Part shown: positions 51,292 to 61,537 of the stretch, piece by piece
Layout of the letters: every line of letters begins with the position of its first letter
Position numbering within the stretch: position 1 is the first letter of the stretch
DNA from: JBBIPA01 sp963820495
GTDB taxonomy: Bacteria; Chloroflexota; Dehalococcoidia; GIF9; UBA5629
NCBI GenBank assembly: GCA_963820495.1
Contig: CAWGAF010000001.1
Location: forward strand, 62,001 to 126,000
Direction: 5' to 3'
DNA length: 64,000 nucleotides
Notes under the pieces: model-generated
The model's input: the letters and a program-made list of their open reading frames with translations, nothing else
Databases searched by the model: none
What the model was told of the DNA's origin: nothing
Translations under genes and position numbers: made by a program

Positions 51292-52557
51292 GTGAAAATA
51301 TTGGTTATTGGTAGTGGAGCTCGGGAGCATACTCTGGTATGGAAAATTGCCCAAAGTCCAAAAGTTACGAAAATCTATGCTGCTCCGGGCAATGCCGGCA
51401 CAGCCACTATCGCCTTTAATTTAAAAACAAAACCCACTGATATAGAAGCATTAGGCTCAGCAGCTAAAGAAATTGGAATCGACTTAACTATAGTAGGTCC
51501 AGAGGCGCCTCTTGCTATGGGCATCGTAGATCATTTTAACAAAATGAAACTGCCCATAATTGGCCCAACAAAAGTCGCCACTCAAATAGAATCTAGCAAG
51601 GTCTTTGCCAAAAAACTAATGCAAAAATACGCTATTCCCTGCGCTACTGGTAATACATTTTCCAACTACTCAGAGGCTAGAAAATACCTCGATACCCAAC
51701 AGCCACCTGTGGTCATCAAGGCAGATGGATTAGCAGCCGGCAAAGGAGTAATTATAGCATACTCCAAAGAAGAAGCTACCAAAGCCTTGGCAGACATAAT
51801 GGAAACCAAGATATTCGGCTCCGCAGGTGACCAAACTATAATCGAAGAATGCCTTAGTGGTAAAGAAGTAAGCCTTCTAGCCTTTACTGACGGTGACACT
51901 GTCATCCCTATGGTACCAGCCTGCGATTATAAGAGAGCTTTCGATGACGACCAGGGACCTAACACTGGTGGCATGGGAAGTTACAGCCCTCCAGGATTTT
52001 TCGATGCCGAAATGACCAAACAGGTAAATGGAACAATCCTAGAGCCAGTGGTAAGAGCAATGGCCAAAGAAGGTATGACTTATAAAGGCATACTATATGC
52101 TGGCTTAATGATAACCCCATACGGCCCAAAGGTTCTAGAATTCAATGCTAGATTTGGCGATCCAGAAACTCAGGTCATTCTGCCTCGTCTCAATAATGAC
52201 CTGCTAGATATTTTCTTAGCAATATCAGATAATAGGCTCAGCAAAATGAAAGTCACCTGGGATAGCAGTGCTTGTGTCGGTGTTGTTATGGCATCAGGCG
52301 GCTATCCCGGCAATTACCAGACAGGCTTCCCCATAACTGGACTGGCTAAAGTCGATAGTGATATTATTGTTTTTCATGCTGGTACGAAAAGAGACGAACC
52401 TTCTCAAATCCTTACAGATGGAGGAAGGGTACTAACAGTGGCAGCCACTGGAAAAAACATCGCAGAAGCCAGAGATAAAGTATATAAGAACCTGCCTTTT
52501 ATCAATTTCAATGGCTGCTACTACCGAAAGGATATTGCAGCCCGTGAGGTGAATTAA
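51292..52557 (+). CDS. purD: Phosphoribosylamine-glycine ligase
   Basis: This 421-residue ATP-grasp enzyme forms GAR in purine synthesis. It shows ILVIGSGAREHTLVWKIAQSP, VGPEAPLAMGIVDHF, VVIKADGLAAGKGVI, EECLSGKEVSLLAFTDG, GPNTGGMGSYSP and FNARFGDPETQVILPRL. It starts with GTG at 51292. purE begins immediately after the stop. Confidence 0.96.
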   Translation: MKILVIGSGAREHTLVWKIAQSPKVTKIYAAPGNAGTATIAFNLKTKPTDIEALGSAAKEIGIDLTIVGPEAPLAMGIVDHFNKMKLPIIGPTKVATQIESSKVFAKKLMQKYAIPCATGNTFSNYSEARKYLDTQQPPVVIKADGLAAGKGVIIAYSKEEATKALADIMETKIFGSAGDQTIIEECLSGKEVSLLAFTDGDTVIPMVPACDYKRAFDDDQGPNTGGMGSYSPPGFFDAEMTKQVNGTILEPVVRAMAKEGMTYKGILYAGLMITPYGPKVLEFNARFGDPETQVILPRLNNDLLDIFLAISDNRLSKMKVTWDSSACVGVVMASGGYPGNYQTGFPITGLAKVDSDIIVFHAGTKRDEPSQILTDGGRVLTVAATGKNIAEARDKVYKNLPFINFNGCYYRKDIAAREVN

Positions 52558-53016
52558 ATGTCTGTGGTCAGTGTAATTATAGGGAGTAAAACTGATGAAT
52601 CTTTAATTAAACCTGCTCTGGATATATTGGAACAACTGGGCATCAAATATGAATTCTCCATCATTTCAGCCCATAGAAATCCTGAGAAGGTTCGGGAATA
52701 TGCGTTGAAAGCTAAGGAAAAAGGATTAGAAGTTATCATCGCCGCAGCCGGAGCCGCAGCACACTTGCCCGGCGTCATTGCTAGCTGGACTACATTACCC
52801 GTCATCGGAGTGCCTCTTCCCACCAGTGAGCTAAAAGGCAAGGACTCTCTCTACTCTATTGTTCAGATGCCTTCCGGCGTCCCTGTTGCCTGCGTCGGCA
52901 TAGGAACCTCTGGAGCCAAAAACGCGGCGCTGCTCGCAGCACAGATACTAGGATTAAAATATAAAGAAATACGAGATGCCTATGAAGAATATAAACGGAA
53001 ATTAGCCCAGTCGTAA
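52558..53016 (+). CDS. purE: N5-carboxyaminoimidazole ribonucleotide mutase (class I PurE)
   Basis: This 152-residue protein has VIIGSKTDESLIKPAL, SAHRNPEK (active-site His), IAAAGAAAHLPGVIAS and GVPVACVGIG. Class I enzymes use N5-CAIR made by PurK. No purK is in this window, so the gene may be elsewhere or the enzyme may work directly from AIR and CO2. The ATG abuts the purD stop. Confidence 0.94.
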   Translation: MSVVSVIIGSKTDESLIKPALDILEQLGIKYEFSIISAHRNPEKVREYALKAKEKGLEVIIAAAGAAAHLPGVIASWTTLPVIGVPLPTSELKGKDSLYSIVQMPSGVPVACVGIGTSGAKNAALLAAQILGLKYKEIRDAYEEYKRKLAQS

Positions 53017-53030
53017 TATCGGATAACACC

Positions 53031-54377
53031 ATGATTGAACGCTACTCTCTGCCACAAATGAAAAAAGTGTGGTCTGAAACCAATAAATTCGATAAATGGC
53101 TTCAGGTAGAAATAGCTGTTTGTGAGGCATGGGCAGAGATAGGCAAGATCCCCAAAGAAGCAATCCCTAAAATAAAAACTGCTAGCTATAGCCTCGATCG
53201 TATCGCCGAGATTTTAAGAATAACCCATCATGATATGACTGCTTTTATCAATGCCGTAAGTGAAAGCCTTGGCGAAGAATCTCGCTTTATCCACCTTGGT
53301 CTCACCTCCTCTGATGTCATGGACACTGCACTAAGCTTACAACTAAAAGAGGCATCAAAGATCTTAGCAGAAGACATTGCTGAACTTATCACTGTTGTGG
53401 AAAATAAAGCCGTTGAACACAAGCAAACAATCATGATAGGACGTACACACGGTGTCCACGCTGAACCCCTTACCTTTGGTCTCAAACTGGCTCTATGGTC
53501 CCAAGAAATGCGGCGTAATGCCGACAGGCTTGCCGAAGCCGAAAAGAATATCAGCGTGGGAAAAATCTCAGGAGCCGTAGGCACATACGCCACTGTACCA
53601 CCAGAAGTTGAGAAAATTGCCTGCTCTAAATTGGGAATCTTACCAGCACCTGTATCTAGCCAGATTGTCCAACGCGATCGCCACGCCCAATTTGTTACCA
53701 CCATAGCCATAATTGCCAGCTCTCTAGAAAAATTCGCCACTGAAATCAGACATTTGCAAAGAACCGAGGTTTTAGAAGCAGAGGAGCCTTTCTCTTCCGG
53801 GCAAACCGGTTCTTCAGCAATGCCTCATAAGCGGAATCCTGAGCTTTCTGAGAGAGTCTGTGGCCTAGCACGGTTAATAAGAGGCTATGCCTTAGTTTCA
53901 ATGGAAAACATCGCCCTGTGGCACGAGCGTGATATCAGCCATTCTTCTAATGAACGTGTCACACTCCCTGATTCATGCCTAGCTTTAGACTATATTCTTA
54001 ATCTATTCACCTCGGTGATAAAGAACCTGCAAGTACACAAAGAAAATATGCTCCATAATCTTGAACTGACACAAGGGCTGGTCTTCTCTCAACGAGTACT
54101 CATTGCCCTTATAGACAAAGGTCTAACCAGACAAAGAGCCTACGAGTTAGTACAGCGCAATGCCATGAAAGCCTGGAAGCAGCGAACAAGTTTCCTTGAC
54201 TTACTTAAAGCCGATTCTGAGATAATGGATACACTATCCGAACCTGAACTAGAAGCTACTTTTGACTACAATCTCTTTCTTGGACATGTAGACGCCATAT
54301 TCCAGCGGCTTGGGTTAAACAGAATCAAGATAAATAAAGTGACTAAAAGTAGCATACAAGCACCAGGGGCACTTTAA
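53031..54377 (+). CDS. purB: Adenylosuccinate lyase
   Basis: This 448-residue fumarase-superfamily enzyme acts at two purine steps, on SAICAR and adenylosuccinate. It shows the start MIERYSLPQMKKVWS, HHDMTAFINAVSE, GLTSSDVMDTALSLQ, GRTHGVHAEPLTFG and the catalytic loop GSSAMPHKRNPELSERV. It sits between purE and purC. Confidence 0.96.
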   Translation: MIERYSLPQMKKVWSETNKFDKWLQVEIAVCEAWAEIGKIPKEAIPKIKTASYSLDRIAEILRITHHDMTAFINAVSESLGEESRFIHLGLTSSDVMDTALSLQLKEASKILAEDIAELITVVENKAVEHKQTIMIGRTHGVHAEPLTFGLKLALWSQEMRRNADRLAEAEKNISVGKISGAVGTYATVPPEVEKIACSKLGILPAPVSSQIVQRDRHAQFVTTIAIIASSLEKFATEIRHLQRTEVLEAEEPFSSGQTGSSAMPHKRNPELSERVCGLARLIRGYALVSMENIALWHERDISHSSNERVTLPDSCLALDYILNLFTSVIKNLQVHKENMLHNLELTQGLVFSQRVLIALIDKGLTRQRAYELVQRNAMKAWKQRTSFLDLLKADSEIMDTLSEPELEATFDYNLFLGHVDAIFQRLGLNRIKINKVTKSSIQAPGAL

Positions 54378-54392
54378 AGCTCTTAATTAATT

Positions 54393-55295
54393 ATGTCAGT
54401 TATACTGGAAACCACACTTCCCATCCCTTTAGCTTACAGGGGTAAAGTGCGTGATACCTATGATTTAGGGGATAAATTATTACTCATTGCCACAGACCGT
54501 ATCTCTGCTTTCGACTCTGTCCTACCATGTGGTATTCCAGATAAAGGCCTGGTGCTCAATCAATTATCCGCTTTCTGGTTCGATAAAACCAAACATATTA
54601 TACCCAACCATTTAATAACCCTAATCAACACAGCCGAGTCACTCAAACAGTATTTTCCGAACAGAGCAACACTACCAGACTACCTTATCGGCCGATCTAT
54701 GATTGTCCATAAAGCTGAACGTGTTCCAGTAGAAGCTGTTGTACGCGGTTATATCTCAGGATCAGCCTGGGCAGAATACCGGGAATCAGGCACTATATCT
54801 GGTATACCCCAACCTAAAGACCTGGCAGAGAGTCAGGAATTACCACAACCACTGTTTACTCCCACCAGTAAAGCTGATAGTGGGCATGATATTCCTTTGA
54901 GCAAAAAGGAACTGGAGAATCTGGTGGGAAAAGTCACAACTCGTGAACTAGAAGAAAAGAGCCTGTCTATTTACCAATATGCACGCAGTTATGCCCAAAG
55001 TCGAGGCATTGTCATTGCTGACACTAAATTCGAGTTTGGCTTCATAAATGGAGAACTAGCACTGATAGACGAGATATTAACCCCAGATTCAAGCCGCTTT
55101 TGGGATGCTGCTAAATACACGGTTGGCCAATCTCAGCCAAGCTATGATAAACAACCCGTACGCGACTGGTTAACTAATTCAGGTTGGAATAAGGAGCCTC
55201 CAGCGCCAATGCTGCCTCAAAAAATAATCGCTGAGACTTCTGAAAGGTACAAGGCAGCTTACAAGAAGCTAGTTGGCAATGAATTAAAGAAATAA
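54393..55295 (+). CDS. purC: Phosphoribosylaminoimidazole-succinocarboxamide synthase
   Basis: This 300-residue SAICAR synthase of the longer, yeast-like type has YRGKVRDTYDLGDKLLLIATDRISAFD (in part), VPVEAVVRGYISGSAWAEY, DTKFEFGF, IDEILTPDSSRFW and a C-terminal helix NSGWNKEPPAP. It is preceded by purB and followed by purS. Confidence 0.96.
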   Translation: MSVILETTLPIPLAYRGKVRDTYDLGDKLLLIATDRISAFDSVLPCGIPDKGLVLNQLSAFWFDKTKHIIPNHLITLINTAESLKQYFPNRATLPDYLIGRSMIVHKAERVPVEAVVRGYISGSAWAEYRESGTISGIPQPKDLAESQELPQPLFTPTSKADSGHDIPLSKKELENLVGKVTTRELEEKSLSIYQYARSYAQSRGIVIADTKFEFGFINGELALIDEILTPDSSRFWDAAKYTVGQSQPSYDKQPVRDWLTNSGWNKEPPAPMLPQKIIAETSERYKAAYKKLVGNELKK

Positions 55296-55376
55296 AAGGG
55301 GGTATACATTACCAAGTCTCATACCTTTTACCATTATACAGAAAGGGCCAAACTAAGAAGATAAGGAAGTATGACA

Positions 55377-55625
55377 ATGTATTTAGCCAAAATCTACATC
55401 ACCTTAAAACCAACTGTAAATGACCCCCAGGGTTTGACTATAAAGGGGGCATTACACCATCTCGGATTCAGTTCAGTAGACGATGTTCGCGCTGGTAAAT
55501 ACATGGAAATTCGAATAAACGAAGATGACAGCAACAGAGCTAATAAACAGGTCAGTGAGATGTGCTATAAGCTATTAGCCAATCCAATCATTGAAAATTA
55601 CCGTTTTGAATTAGAAAAGATTTAG
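55377..55625 (+). CDS. purS: FGAM synthase subunit PurS
   Basis: This 82-residue small subunit of the three-part FGAM synthase shows AKIYITLKPTVNDPQGLTIKGALHHLG and AGKYMEIRIN, then CYKLLANPIIENY. It bridges PurL and PurQ. Neither of those genes follows here, the next genes being on the other strand. I chose the second ATG (55377), 7 bases after AAGGAAG. The first (55371) is too close to that site. Confidence 0.9.
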   Translation: MYLAKIYITLKPTVNDPQGLTIKGALHHLGFSSVDDVRAGKYMEIRINEDDSNRANKQVSEMCYKLLANPIIENYRFELEKI

Positions 55626-55747
55626 GCAGTTTTTAAAAGACGCTAGCACTGTCCTTAATCTTCGTAAAAGCTATTCATTTTAGCCACTAATAGAAAATCC
55701 CCATTAAATAGGTCATTTATTATATACTAAGTACCAAGTTACACACA

Positions 55748-57039
55748 TCAATGGCATAAAGCTGGAACAGAAGCTTTATTATTTGTCTCGTCGGACTCGA
55801 TGTTGGAGTTGCTAACATCCAGGCGAACTTCCACAGTTTTAATCAAAGGCAAAGAGCAGCTAAATACATAGCCAAATACTCTATCCACTGTAGCGCCGGC
55901 AGCTATGACAGGTACAGCATCATCAGGGGTCTTATGGGCACCGCTGACCCACAGTTCTGAAAAACTGGCAACAGAAGCCTTACTGCCTTGATTCTTTATA
56001 CTGTAGTGAATCCTGTCTCCAGATTCCCAAATGCCTACAAGAACCAAGTCTGGTTTTAGAAGGACCGGTATGAGAGGTACCACAGGCATTACCATTATAC
56101 AGGACCACGACTCAGAGTATGCATTATTTCCCTCGTTGCTGCCTTCTGATACCACATTGTCCTTATCAGCCTGTACGGCCACGCTATCAGAAACGCCACT
56201 ACATGAGTATGAATAGCTGAAGCTCTCTGTACTGCTGGCACCAGCAGACAAAGGCCCCACCGCATCAGATGCCTTGGTGTAACTCCATCGACTGTTAGCA
56301 AAGAAGTGCTTGGGCCCGCTGTAGCTGTGCCTTGATTTTTTATAGTGTAGCTGATTGTACTTCCCGACCGCGAGATATCAGTTATAACAAGGTCAGGCTC
56401 ACTTGCTGGTGGTGGACCTGAAGCAACTACGACCGTTATTGTCATGTTTTGCCACCCAGTTGCATTAGAAGCTGTCAAAATATAATTTGTTGTAGCCGCT
56501 GGTGATACGGGTGCAGTACCAACCAAGCCGACATCGCCTATCCCTTGGTCTATCGTAACCGCTGTCGCGTCGGACACACCCCAACTCAAAGTCGTTGTAT
56601 CACCAGCAGTTATCGAAGGTGGGTTAACAGTAAAATAACTAATAGTGGGCAAACCCGAGCTGGGTGGAGGCGGAGTTGGTTCTGGGATAGCTGGTGGCGT
56701 CGATGTAGCAGAAACCGTTACCTGAGCGGTTGCCGTAACTGTTGTTCCAGCCGCATTAGTAGCTATCAACGTATAAATGGTGGTAGCAGCCGGCGTAATC
56801 GTCCGACTTCCCGTTAAAGCAACATTACCTACACCCTGGTCTATCGAAACTGTGTTGGCATCGGCAACAGTCCAACTCAGAACTGAAGTGTCGCCAGGAG
56901 AAATAAGGGACGGCGCAGCCTCAAATGTTCTTATGGTAGGTGGCGACGGTACATATGCCGAGCCACCTTCGGGCACAACACGAAAAGTACAAGCTGAAAG
57001 TAATAGAATCAGAATGGAAAACAACAACAATTTCTTCAC
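55748..57039 (-). pseudogene. Lipoprotein with two Ig-like and two CARDB domains, frameshifted
   Basis: The minus-strand gene starts at 57039 with a lipoprotein signal (LILLLSACTF). Two Ig-like repeats follow (about residues 35-105 and 130-205, each with SWxVxDAxxVxIDQGxGxVxLxG and the AATTxYxLxAxNATG type ending), then a CARDB domain. Reading stays in one frame to about 56275 and continues in another down to 55748. Adding one A at the plus-strand CCTTGG (56272-56277) joins them as ...DGVTPKASDAVGPLSAG and gives about 430 residues with a second CARDB domain (PDLVLVGIWESGDRIHYSIKNQG). Both halves are otherwise intact. It is a surface-anchored protein of unknown partner. Confidence 0.8.
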
Positions 57040-57072
57040 TATTCCATCTCCTACTCACTACTGTAATGTAAA

Positions 57073-57093
57073 AACAAGGTCTTGTTAGTAATT
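57073..57093 (-). terminator. Weak hairpin after the PKD lipoprotein gene
   Basis: On the minus strand AACAA-GACC-TTGTT is followed by TTT. The stem is only 5-6 bp, so termination is uncertain. Confidence 0.25.
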
Positions 57094-57212
57094 ATACACT
57101 TTCCTTAAGCGCTATGGAATACCAACAGTAAAAAATCCTAAATCGGCTCTGCCCTCATATGAATTCTAGCTAAATCAACATGAAAATTTATAACTTACGA
57201 TGGTATAACTGC

Positions 57213-58325
57213 TCATTCATAGCTAACGGTAAGTTTGGTTTTACCTGGTATAAACTCTAGGTAACTACCACCTCCGCTAGAAAAATAGAATTTCTCGAAT
57301 TGCACCCTTACTTGGAAACGAGGGCTTTTATCAGCAACCTGCATTTGTACAGCACCAACTAATTGGGAGGATGTAAATGGTTGAATCGGCTGTGTGTAAG
57401 TATAGACTAAAGCATCAAGCGTGAAACTATCTACGTAATACCGGCTTTCCAAAACACCATACTGATCATCGAAAACACCCATTGCACCTAGAGGTCCAAT
57501 AGGTTGACCATGAACAATATAGTTAGTAAGATCAATGGAGGCTGAGGTTATGGTAGCGCTAGCCGGTATCGACGATATGTCAAAGCTAAAGAAAGCTTGC
57601 ATTTGCGCACTTGCAGTAGCAGTAACCCCTGCTTTCGGCTCTGCCTCTACTACACCATTACTATTTACACTACCTTCTTCTCCAACAATAGAAAACAATT
57701 CCACAATATTCTTCGGTGTGGGACCTACAATAATCCTGACATTCTCAGTTACAACCCCGGCCTGATTGCTAGCAGTTAGCGTGTATGTGGTACTTGCTTT
57801 GGGCGTGATTAATCTATTACCTACCAGAGGAACATTACCAATATCTGGTACTATAGTGACAGCTGTGGCACCAGACACGTCCCAGGTCAACGTTGAAGCC
57901 TCACCTTCAAAAATACTCTCAGGAATAAATTTCAAAGAATTCACCGACGGTTTGACGGTTCCCGATTGTTGAACATTAACAATACGATAGAGCTCTCTAG
58001 ACCAATCCCCGCTATTGTCCTGAACCTTGAAATATATATAATGAGTTCCTATCGATAGAGAAGACGTACTAAAAGTGGCTGACGGACTCAACACACCATC
58101 TGAGTCTGACCTCCATGAATAAGCTATCACACTTCCACCTACATCCGTACCATGACCAGTGAAGGTTACAGTCTGCCCCTCAGTAACCGTAGTAGCGGAA
58201 ATGGAATCAATATAAGCAACCGGCGGCTCATTAGGAGGTGAAGGAGATGTCAAAACTGGAACACAACCTACGGTTGTTATCACAACCAATAAAACAAGCA
58301 CCGTTGAAACCATCGATCTTATCAA
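57213..58325 (-). CDS. Lipoprotein with PKD, Ig-like and C-terminal beta domain
   Basis: This 370-residue protein has a signal peptide and lipobox near Cys21 (VVITTVGC). A PKD-type domain (about 35-115, AYIDSISATTVTEGQTVTFTG, AYSWRSDSDG) is followed by one Ig-like domain (about 125-200) clearly related to the two repeats in the neighbouring gene: SxLTWDVSGATAVTIVPDIGNVPLVG. The last 150 residues form a beta-rich region like DNRLRE-type modules (FFSFDISSIPASATITSASIDL). It is likely an envelope protein for adhesion or polymer binding. The neighbouring lipoprotein gene on the same strand probably arose by shared domain duplication. Confidence 0.75.
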   Translation of the reverse strand: MIRSMVSTVLVLLVVITTVGCVPVLTSPSPPNEPPVAYIDSISATTVTEGQTVTFTGHGTDVGGSVIAYSWRSDSDGVLSPSATFSTSSLSIGTHYIYFKVQDNSGDWSRELYRIVNVQQSGTVKPSVNSLKFIPESIFEGEASTLTWDVSGATAVTIVPDIGNVPLVGNRLITPKASTTYTLTASNQAGVVTENVRIIVGPTPKNIVELFSIVGEEGSVNSNGVVEAEPKAGVTATASAQMQAFFSFDISSIPASATITSASIDLTNYIVHGQPIGPLGAMGVFDDQYGVLESRYYVDSFTLDALVYTYTQPIQPFTSSQLVGAVQMQVADKSPRFQVRVQFEKFYFSSGGGSYLEFIPGKTKLTVSYE

Positions 58326-58399
58326 ATCAGCACCCCCCTAATTTAATTAAAATATAGCATATTAAAACTCAATACCTGCTAGTGTTATATTATCATGAC

Positions 58400-59197
58400 C
58401 TAAGACATTAATCTATTTCTAACTTTATCTATCAAATTCGACATTGTTTCACCAGCTTTAGCATTAATAAGGATTTTTGCATGGGAGTCCAAAGGTGTTG
58501 AACCTAGATTAATTATGATCAGACTAGCTCCGGATTCCACGGCATAAGTTGGCATGTAAGCTGCAGGGTAAACAACCAGAGTTGAACCTATAACAATAAA
58601 AAGGTCACAATTTCTGGAATGATGCATTGCATCTTCCAACGTATTCTGTGGCAATGACTCACCGAAGAAAACAACGTCTGGCTTTAATATGCCTTGGCAG
58701 CTTTTGCAATCAGGAAGTTCCTCAGACTCTAGTCTTTCCAGAACATCTTCCATAGGAAACATCTTGCCACAGCCCATGCATCTCACCAGTCTCATATTGC
58801 CGTGAAGCTCCAACACCTTGTTTGGTGAATTACCCGCCTTCTGATGAAGATTGTCCACATTTTGTGTGATAACACAATCAAGTTTACCTAGTTTCTCCAT
58901 TTCAGCAATAGCATAGTGGGCAAGATTAGGCTCTGAGTTTCTAGTAAGTCCACCTTGAGTAAAAATCTTCCAATGCTTTCTCCGGTTTTCAGCACTGTGT
59001 AGAAACCTCTGGATAGTAAATTCTTCAGGATCGAACCTGCTCCAAAGTCCATCTGGCCCACGAAAGTCCGGTATACCTGATTCGGTACTAATGCCAGCCC
59101 CAGTGAAAACCACTATCCTGTTTGACTGGATAACGAGGTCAGCAACTTGATCCAGTGAGCAACTCAAATAACGACGAGGCATTGTTAATTTTCCCAT
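58400..59197 (-). CDS. NAD-dependent protein deacylase (sirtuin)
   Basis: This 265-residue Sir2 protein shows GAGISTESGIPDFRGPDGLWS (part of the NAD site), TQNVDNLHQKAG, catalytic His in LELHGNM and a four-Cys zinc site CMGC...CKSC. It also has GDVVFFGE-like PDVVFFGESLP and GSTLVVYPAA. It removes acyl groups from lysines using NAD. Start could be the second Met (59182) rather than 59197. Confidence 0.93.
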   Translation of the reverse strand: MGKLTMPRRYLSCSLDQVADLVIQSNRIVVFTGAGISTESGIPDFRGPDGLWSRFDPEEFTIQRFLHSAENRRKHWKIFTQGGLTRNSEPNLAHYAIAEMEKLGKLDCVITQNVDNLHQKAGNSPNKVLELHGNMRLVRCMGCGKMFPMEDVLERLESEELPDCKSCQGILKPDVVFFGESLPQNTLEDAMHHSRNCDLFIVIGSTLVVYPAAYMPTYAVESGASLIIINLGSTPLDSHAKILINAKAGETMSNLIDKVRNRLMS

Positions 59198-59363
59198 TTA
59201 TTTCTCAAATTCCATTTTCTTTATAAATGTTTAAAGCTATGCTAGTTGGCTTTACTAAAATTGTCAAGATGCCCCTGCAGTGTTTTAGGTATGGCTACAA
59301 ACAAAGTCCTTATTTATGTAATTCCAGTGGGCAGGGAACCTTGATTTTTCTAATAGCTTTTGC

Positions 59364-60260
59364 TCAAACAGACCCTGCTAAACCAATGATACTATTAGCA
59401 AGCAAAACAACTTCTCGGTCGTATTCGTCTTTATTCAGGTTGTCTAAATAATTCAGACTCTTGTCTTCGCTTCTAAGCAATGCCAATATATCCTCATGGC
59501 TTTTGCTGGTTTTGGCTGCAGATTTAACGACTTTGTGCCAGAGCAAGAGTTTTTCTCGGTAAAGCTTTAATCTCTCTACTCCATTATCATAGCAGCCGAG
59601 ATGAGCATAACATAGCTTCTGCGGCCTCAGTTCAATGAGTTTATCGATAGAAGCCAAAGCCTCTTCCAGTTTGAATGGCGGCGGTGCTGCTGGCCTGAGT
59701 ACGCCACCCACACAAACACCTGCAGCTTCACCGGCTATAAGCACCCCTCTAGTTCTGTCAAATATGCTCAGGTGATGAGCAGCATGTCCCGGAGTAAGAT
59801 ATATCTCCAGCACTAATCCTTCACCTAGGTCGAGCTCCATCTGGTCTTTAGCCACTATAATTTTACGCTCAGGTACCGGCTCAATCTCGCCACATTGAAT
59901 TGCGGCGTCACCCAGTGTTTTAAGGCTAGCCTTCCACAGCATCGCTGGGTTGATTAGATGCGAAACAGCCCGACTATGAGCCAGGATTTTGGCATTGCTC
60001 ATTTCCTTAAGCACCATCCCGACTCCACCGGCATGATCGATATGAATATGCGTAAGTAAAATGTAGTCTATTGCTTTGGGGCTTAAATTAAGCTCGTCTA
60101 AGGCTTGGAGCAAACCAGGTATGGCTTGCTTTGGTCCAACATCAACTATGGCATTCTTTTTCCCGCAAAACAAGTATGCTCCGAGCATTCTGCTATATGT
60201 GGGTATCGGCGGTTCCAGATCTAACAGCTTAAGAGTCGGCGTGATGGTACATATTTTCAT
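59364..60260 (-). CDS. Metallo-beta-lactamase fold hydrolase
   Basis: This 298-residue MBL protein shows the metal motif LLTHIHIDHAGGVG (about 68-81), a later GHAAHHLSIFD and CYAHLGCYDNG. It resembles glyoxalase II-like hydrolases of unknown substrate. It is 5 bp downstream of the MFS transporter gene and probably in its operon, so it may hydrolyse the transported compound or its thioester (inference). Confidence 0.82.
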   Translation of the reverse strand: MKICTITPTLKLLDLEPPIPTYSRMLGAYLFCGKKNAIVDVGPKQAIPGLLQALDELNLSPKAIDYILLTHIHIDHAGGVGMVLKEMSNAKILAHSRAVSHLINPAMLWKASLKTLGDAAIQCGEIEPVPERKIIVAKDQMELDLGEGLVLEIYLTPGHAAHHLSIFDRTRGVLIAGEAAGVCVGGVLRPAAPPPFKLEEALASIDKLIELRPQKLCYAHLGCYDNGVERLKLYREKLLLWHKVVKSAAKTSKSHEDILALLRSEDKSLNYLDNLNKDEYDREVVLLANSIIGLAGSV

Positions 60261-60265
60261 TTATC

Positions 60266-61537
60266 TCACCTTGTTTTAATTTTCAATACCAGAATTGAAC
60301 TGATGATGGGAAATAGGATGCAAGACACAAAGACAACCTGGTAACCCAGGTTGGTTCCGTAGGTATTTAATATATCAATTATCGGACCAGCAAAGGCAGC
60401 TATGGCGCAGGCACCACCGGTAGCCAGATTGGTTAGACCCAGATATCTTGCCTCCTCGTCCTTAGCTACCAGGTCTGTAGCCATAGCCCAATTGGCACTC
60501 ATGAAACCACCGTTAGCAATCCCCAATAGAGCACCAGCAAGCATTATATAGAAATAGGTATGGAAGAAAAGCAGGATAACAAAACCAAAAGCGCTTATTA
60601 ATCCTGAAGCTATGACTATTGGTCGTCTTCCTATCCTGTCCGCTAAATATCCCGCGGGGTAAACCACAATTAATAGAGAAACACCAACCACCACCATAAG
60701 GTCAGACGTCATTGCCACTGGGTCAGGTATCTGGACAACATCTTTAAGAAAATATAAACCAAATGTCCGAACCACAATCAAGGGCATCAGGAAAAGAAAG
60801 CGAGACACCAAGAAGAAGATAAAGCTGGTATTTGCCCGAACGTCAATCTTAAAAGCATTATACAAGGTCTGCGCTATTGGGAATTTGGTGCTGCCAGCTC
60901 CAGGCTTTTCCTTAACTGTCAGAACAGTAGCTAGCATGGCACCTGCCATTATAATCGCTATCATACCCAGAGCTAAAAATAGCTTGATATCCTCTTCAGC
61001 AGCAAAACGCTGGCTCAAAAAGTAGCCAGTTACTTGTATCCCCGCAACCGCTCCCAACAACTCCACTATCCCTTTCACACCCGAGGCTATCCCTCGCTTA
61101 TTATCGGGTACCAGATCAGGAATAAAGCCCTGCCAGGGGCCATGTGCGATATTACTGCTAATCTGAAGCAAACAATAAATAAGTAAAACAGCAATCAGGC
61201 TATTAGCAAAGCCCATTGACATCAAAAGTAATATTGACAATATAGAGCCTAACAGTATGTAAGGACGCCGTCGGCCCCAAGTGAAGTTCGACTGGTCGCT
61301 AATGGCTCCAGCTACCGGTTGAACTATTATCGCCAGAACCAACCCCACAAATGTGATAATTCCGAGATACGTATTCTTTTGTGACTCTGCCACAAAATCA
61401 AGCACCAGCAGCGGCATAATAGTAGTGCTCATGGGGTTCCAGAGGGCATTCAGGGCAAATCCGAAAATATTGACTTTGACATAGTCCCTGCGCCGAAACT
61501 CACGGACTTCAGATGACGGAATATTATTGCCTGCCAT
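60266..61537 (-). CDS. Major facilitator superfamily transporter
   Basis: This 423-residue protein has about 12 membrane helices. The loop between helices 2 and 3 reads DQSNFTWGRRRPYILLGS, the form seen in sugar/cation (GPH or SLC45-like) carriers, and the repeat in the second half is YLADRIGRRPIVIASG. Substrate unknown. I chose the ATG at 61537, 6 bases after AGGATGGA. Upstream in-frame starts at 61546 and 61597 are less well placed. Confidence 0.82.
   Translation of the reverse strand: MAGNNIPSSEVREFRRRDYVKVNIFGFALNALWNPMSTTIMPLLVLDFVAESQKNTYLGIITFVGLVLAIIVQPVAGAISDQSNFTWGRRRPYILLGSILSILLLMSMGFANSLIAVLLIYCLLQISSNIAHGPWQGFIPDLVPDNKRGIASGVKGIVELLGAVAGIQVTGYFLSQRFAAEEDIKLFLALGMIAIIMAGAMLATVLTVKEKPGAGSTKFPIAQTLYNAFKIDVRANTSFIFFLVSRFLFLMPLIVVRTFGLYFLKDVVQIPDPVAMTSDLMVVVGVSLLIVVYPAGYLADRIGRRPIVIASGLISAFGFVILLFFHTYFYIMLAGALLGIANGGFMSANWAMATDLVAKDEEARYLGLTNLATGGACAIAAFAGPIIDILNTYGTNLGYQVVFVSCILFPIISSILVLKIKTR

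Noticed and set aside
53228..53740. 170-codon minus-strand frame in purB
   Set aside because: Antisense shadow of conserved purB motifs.
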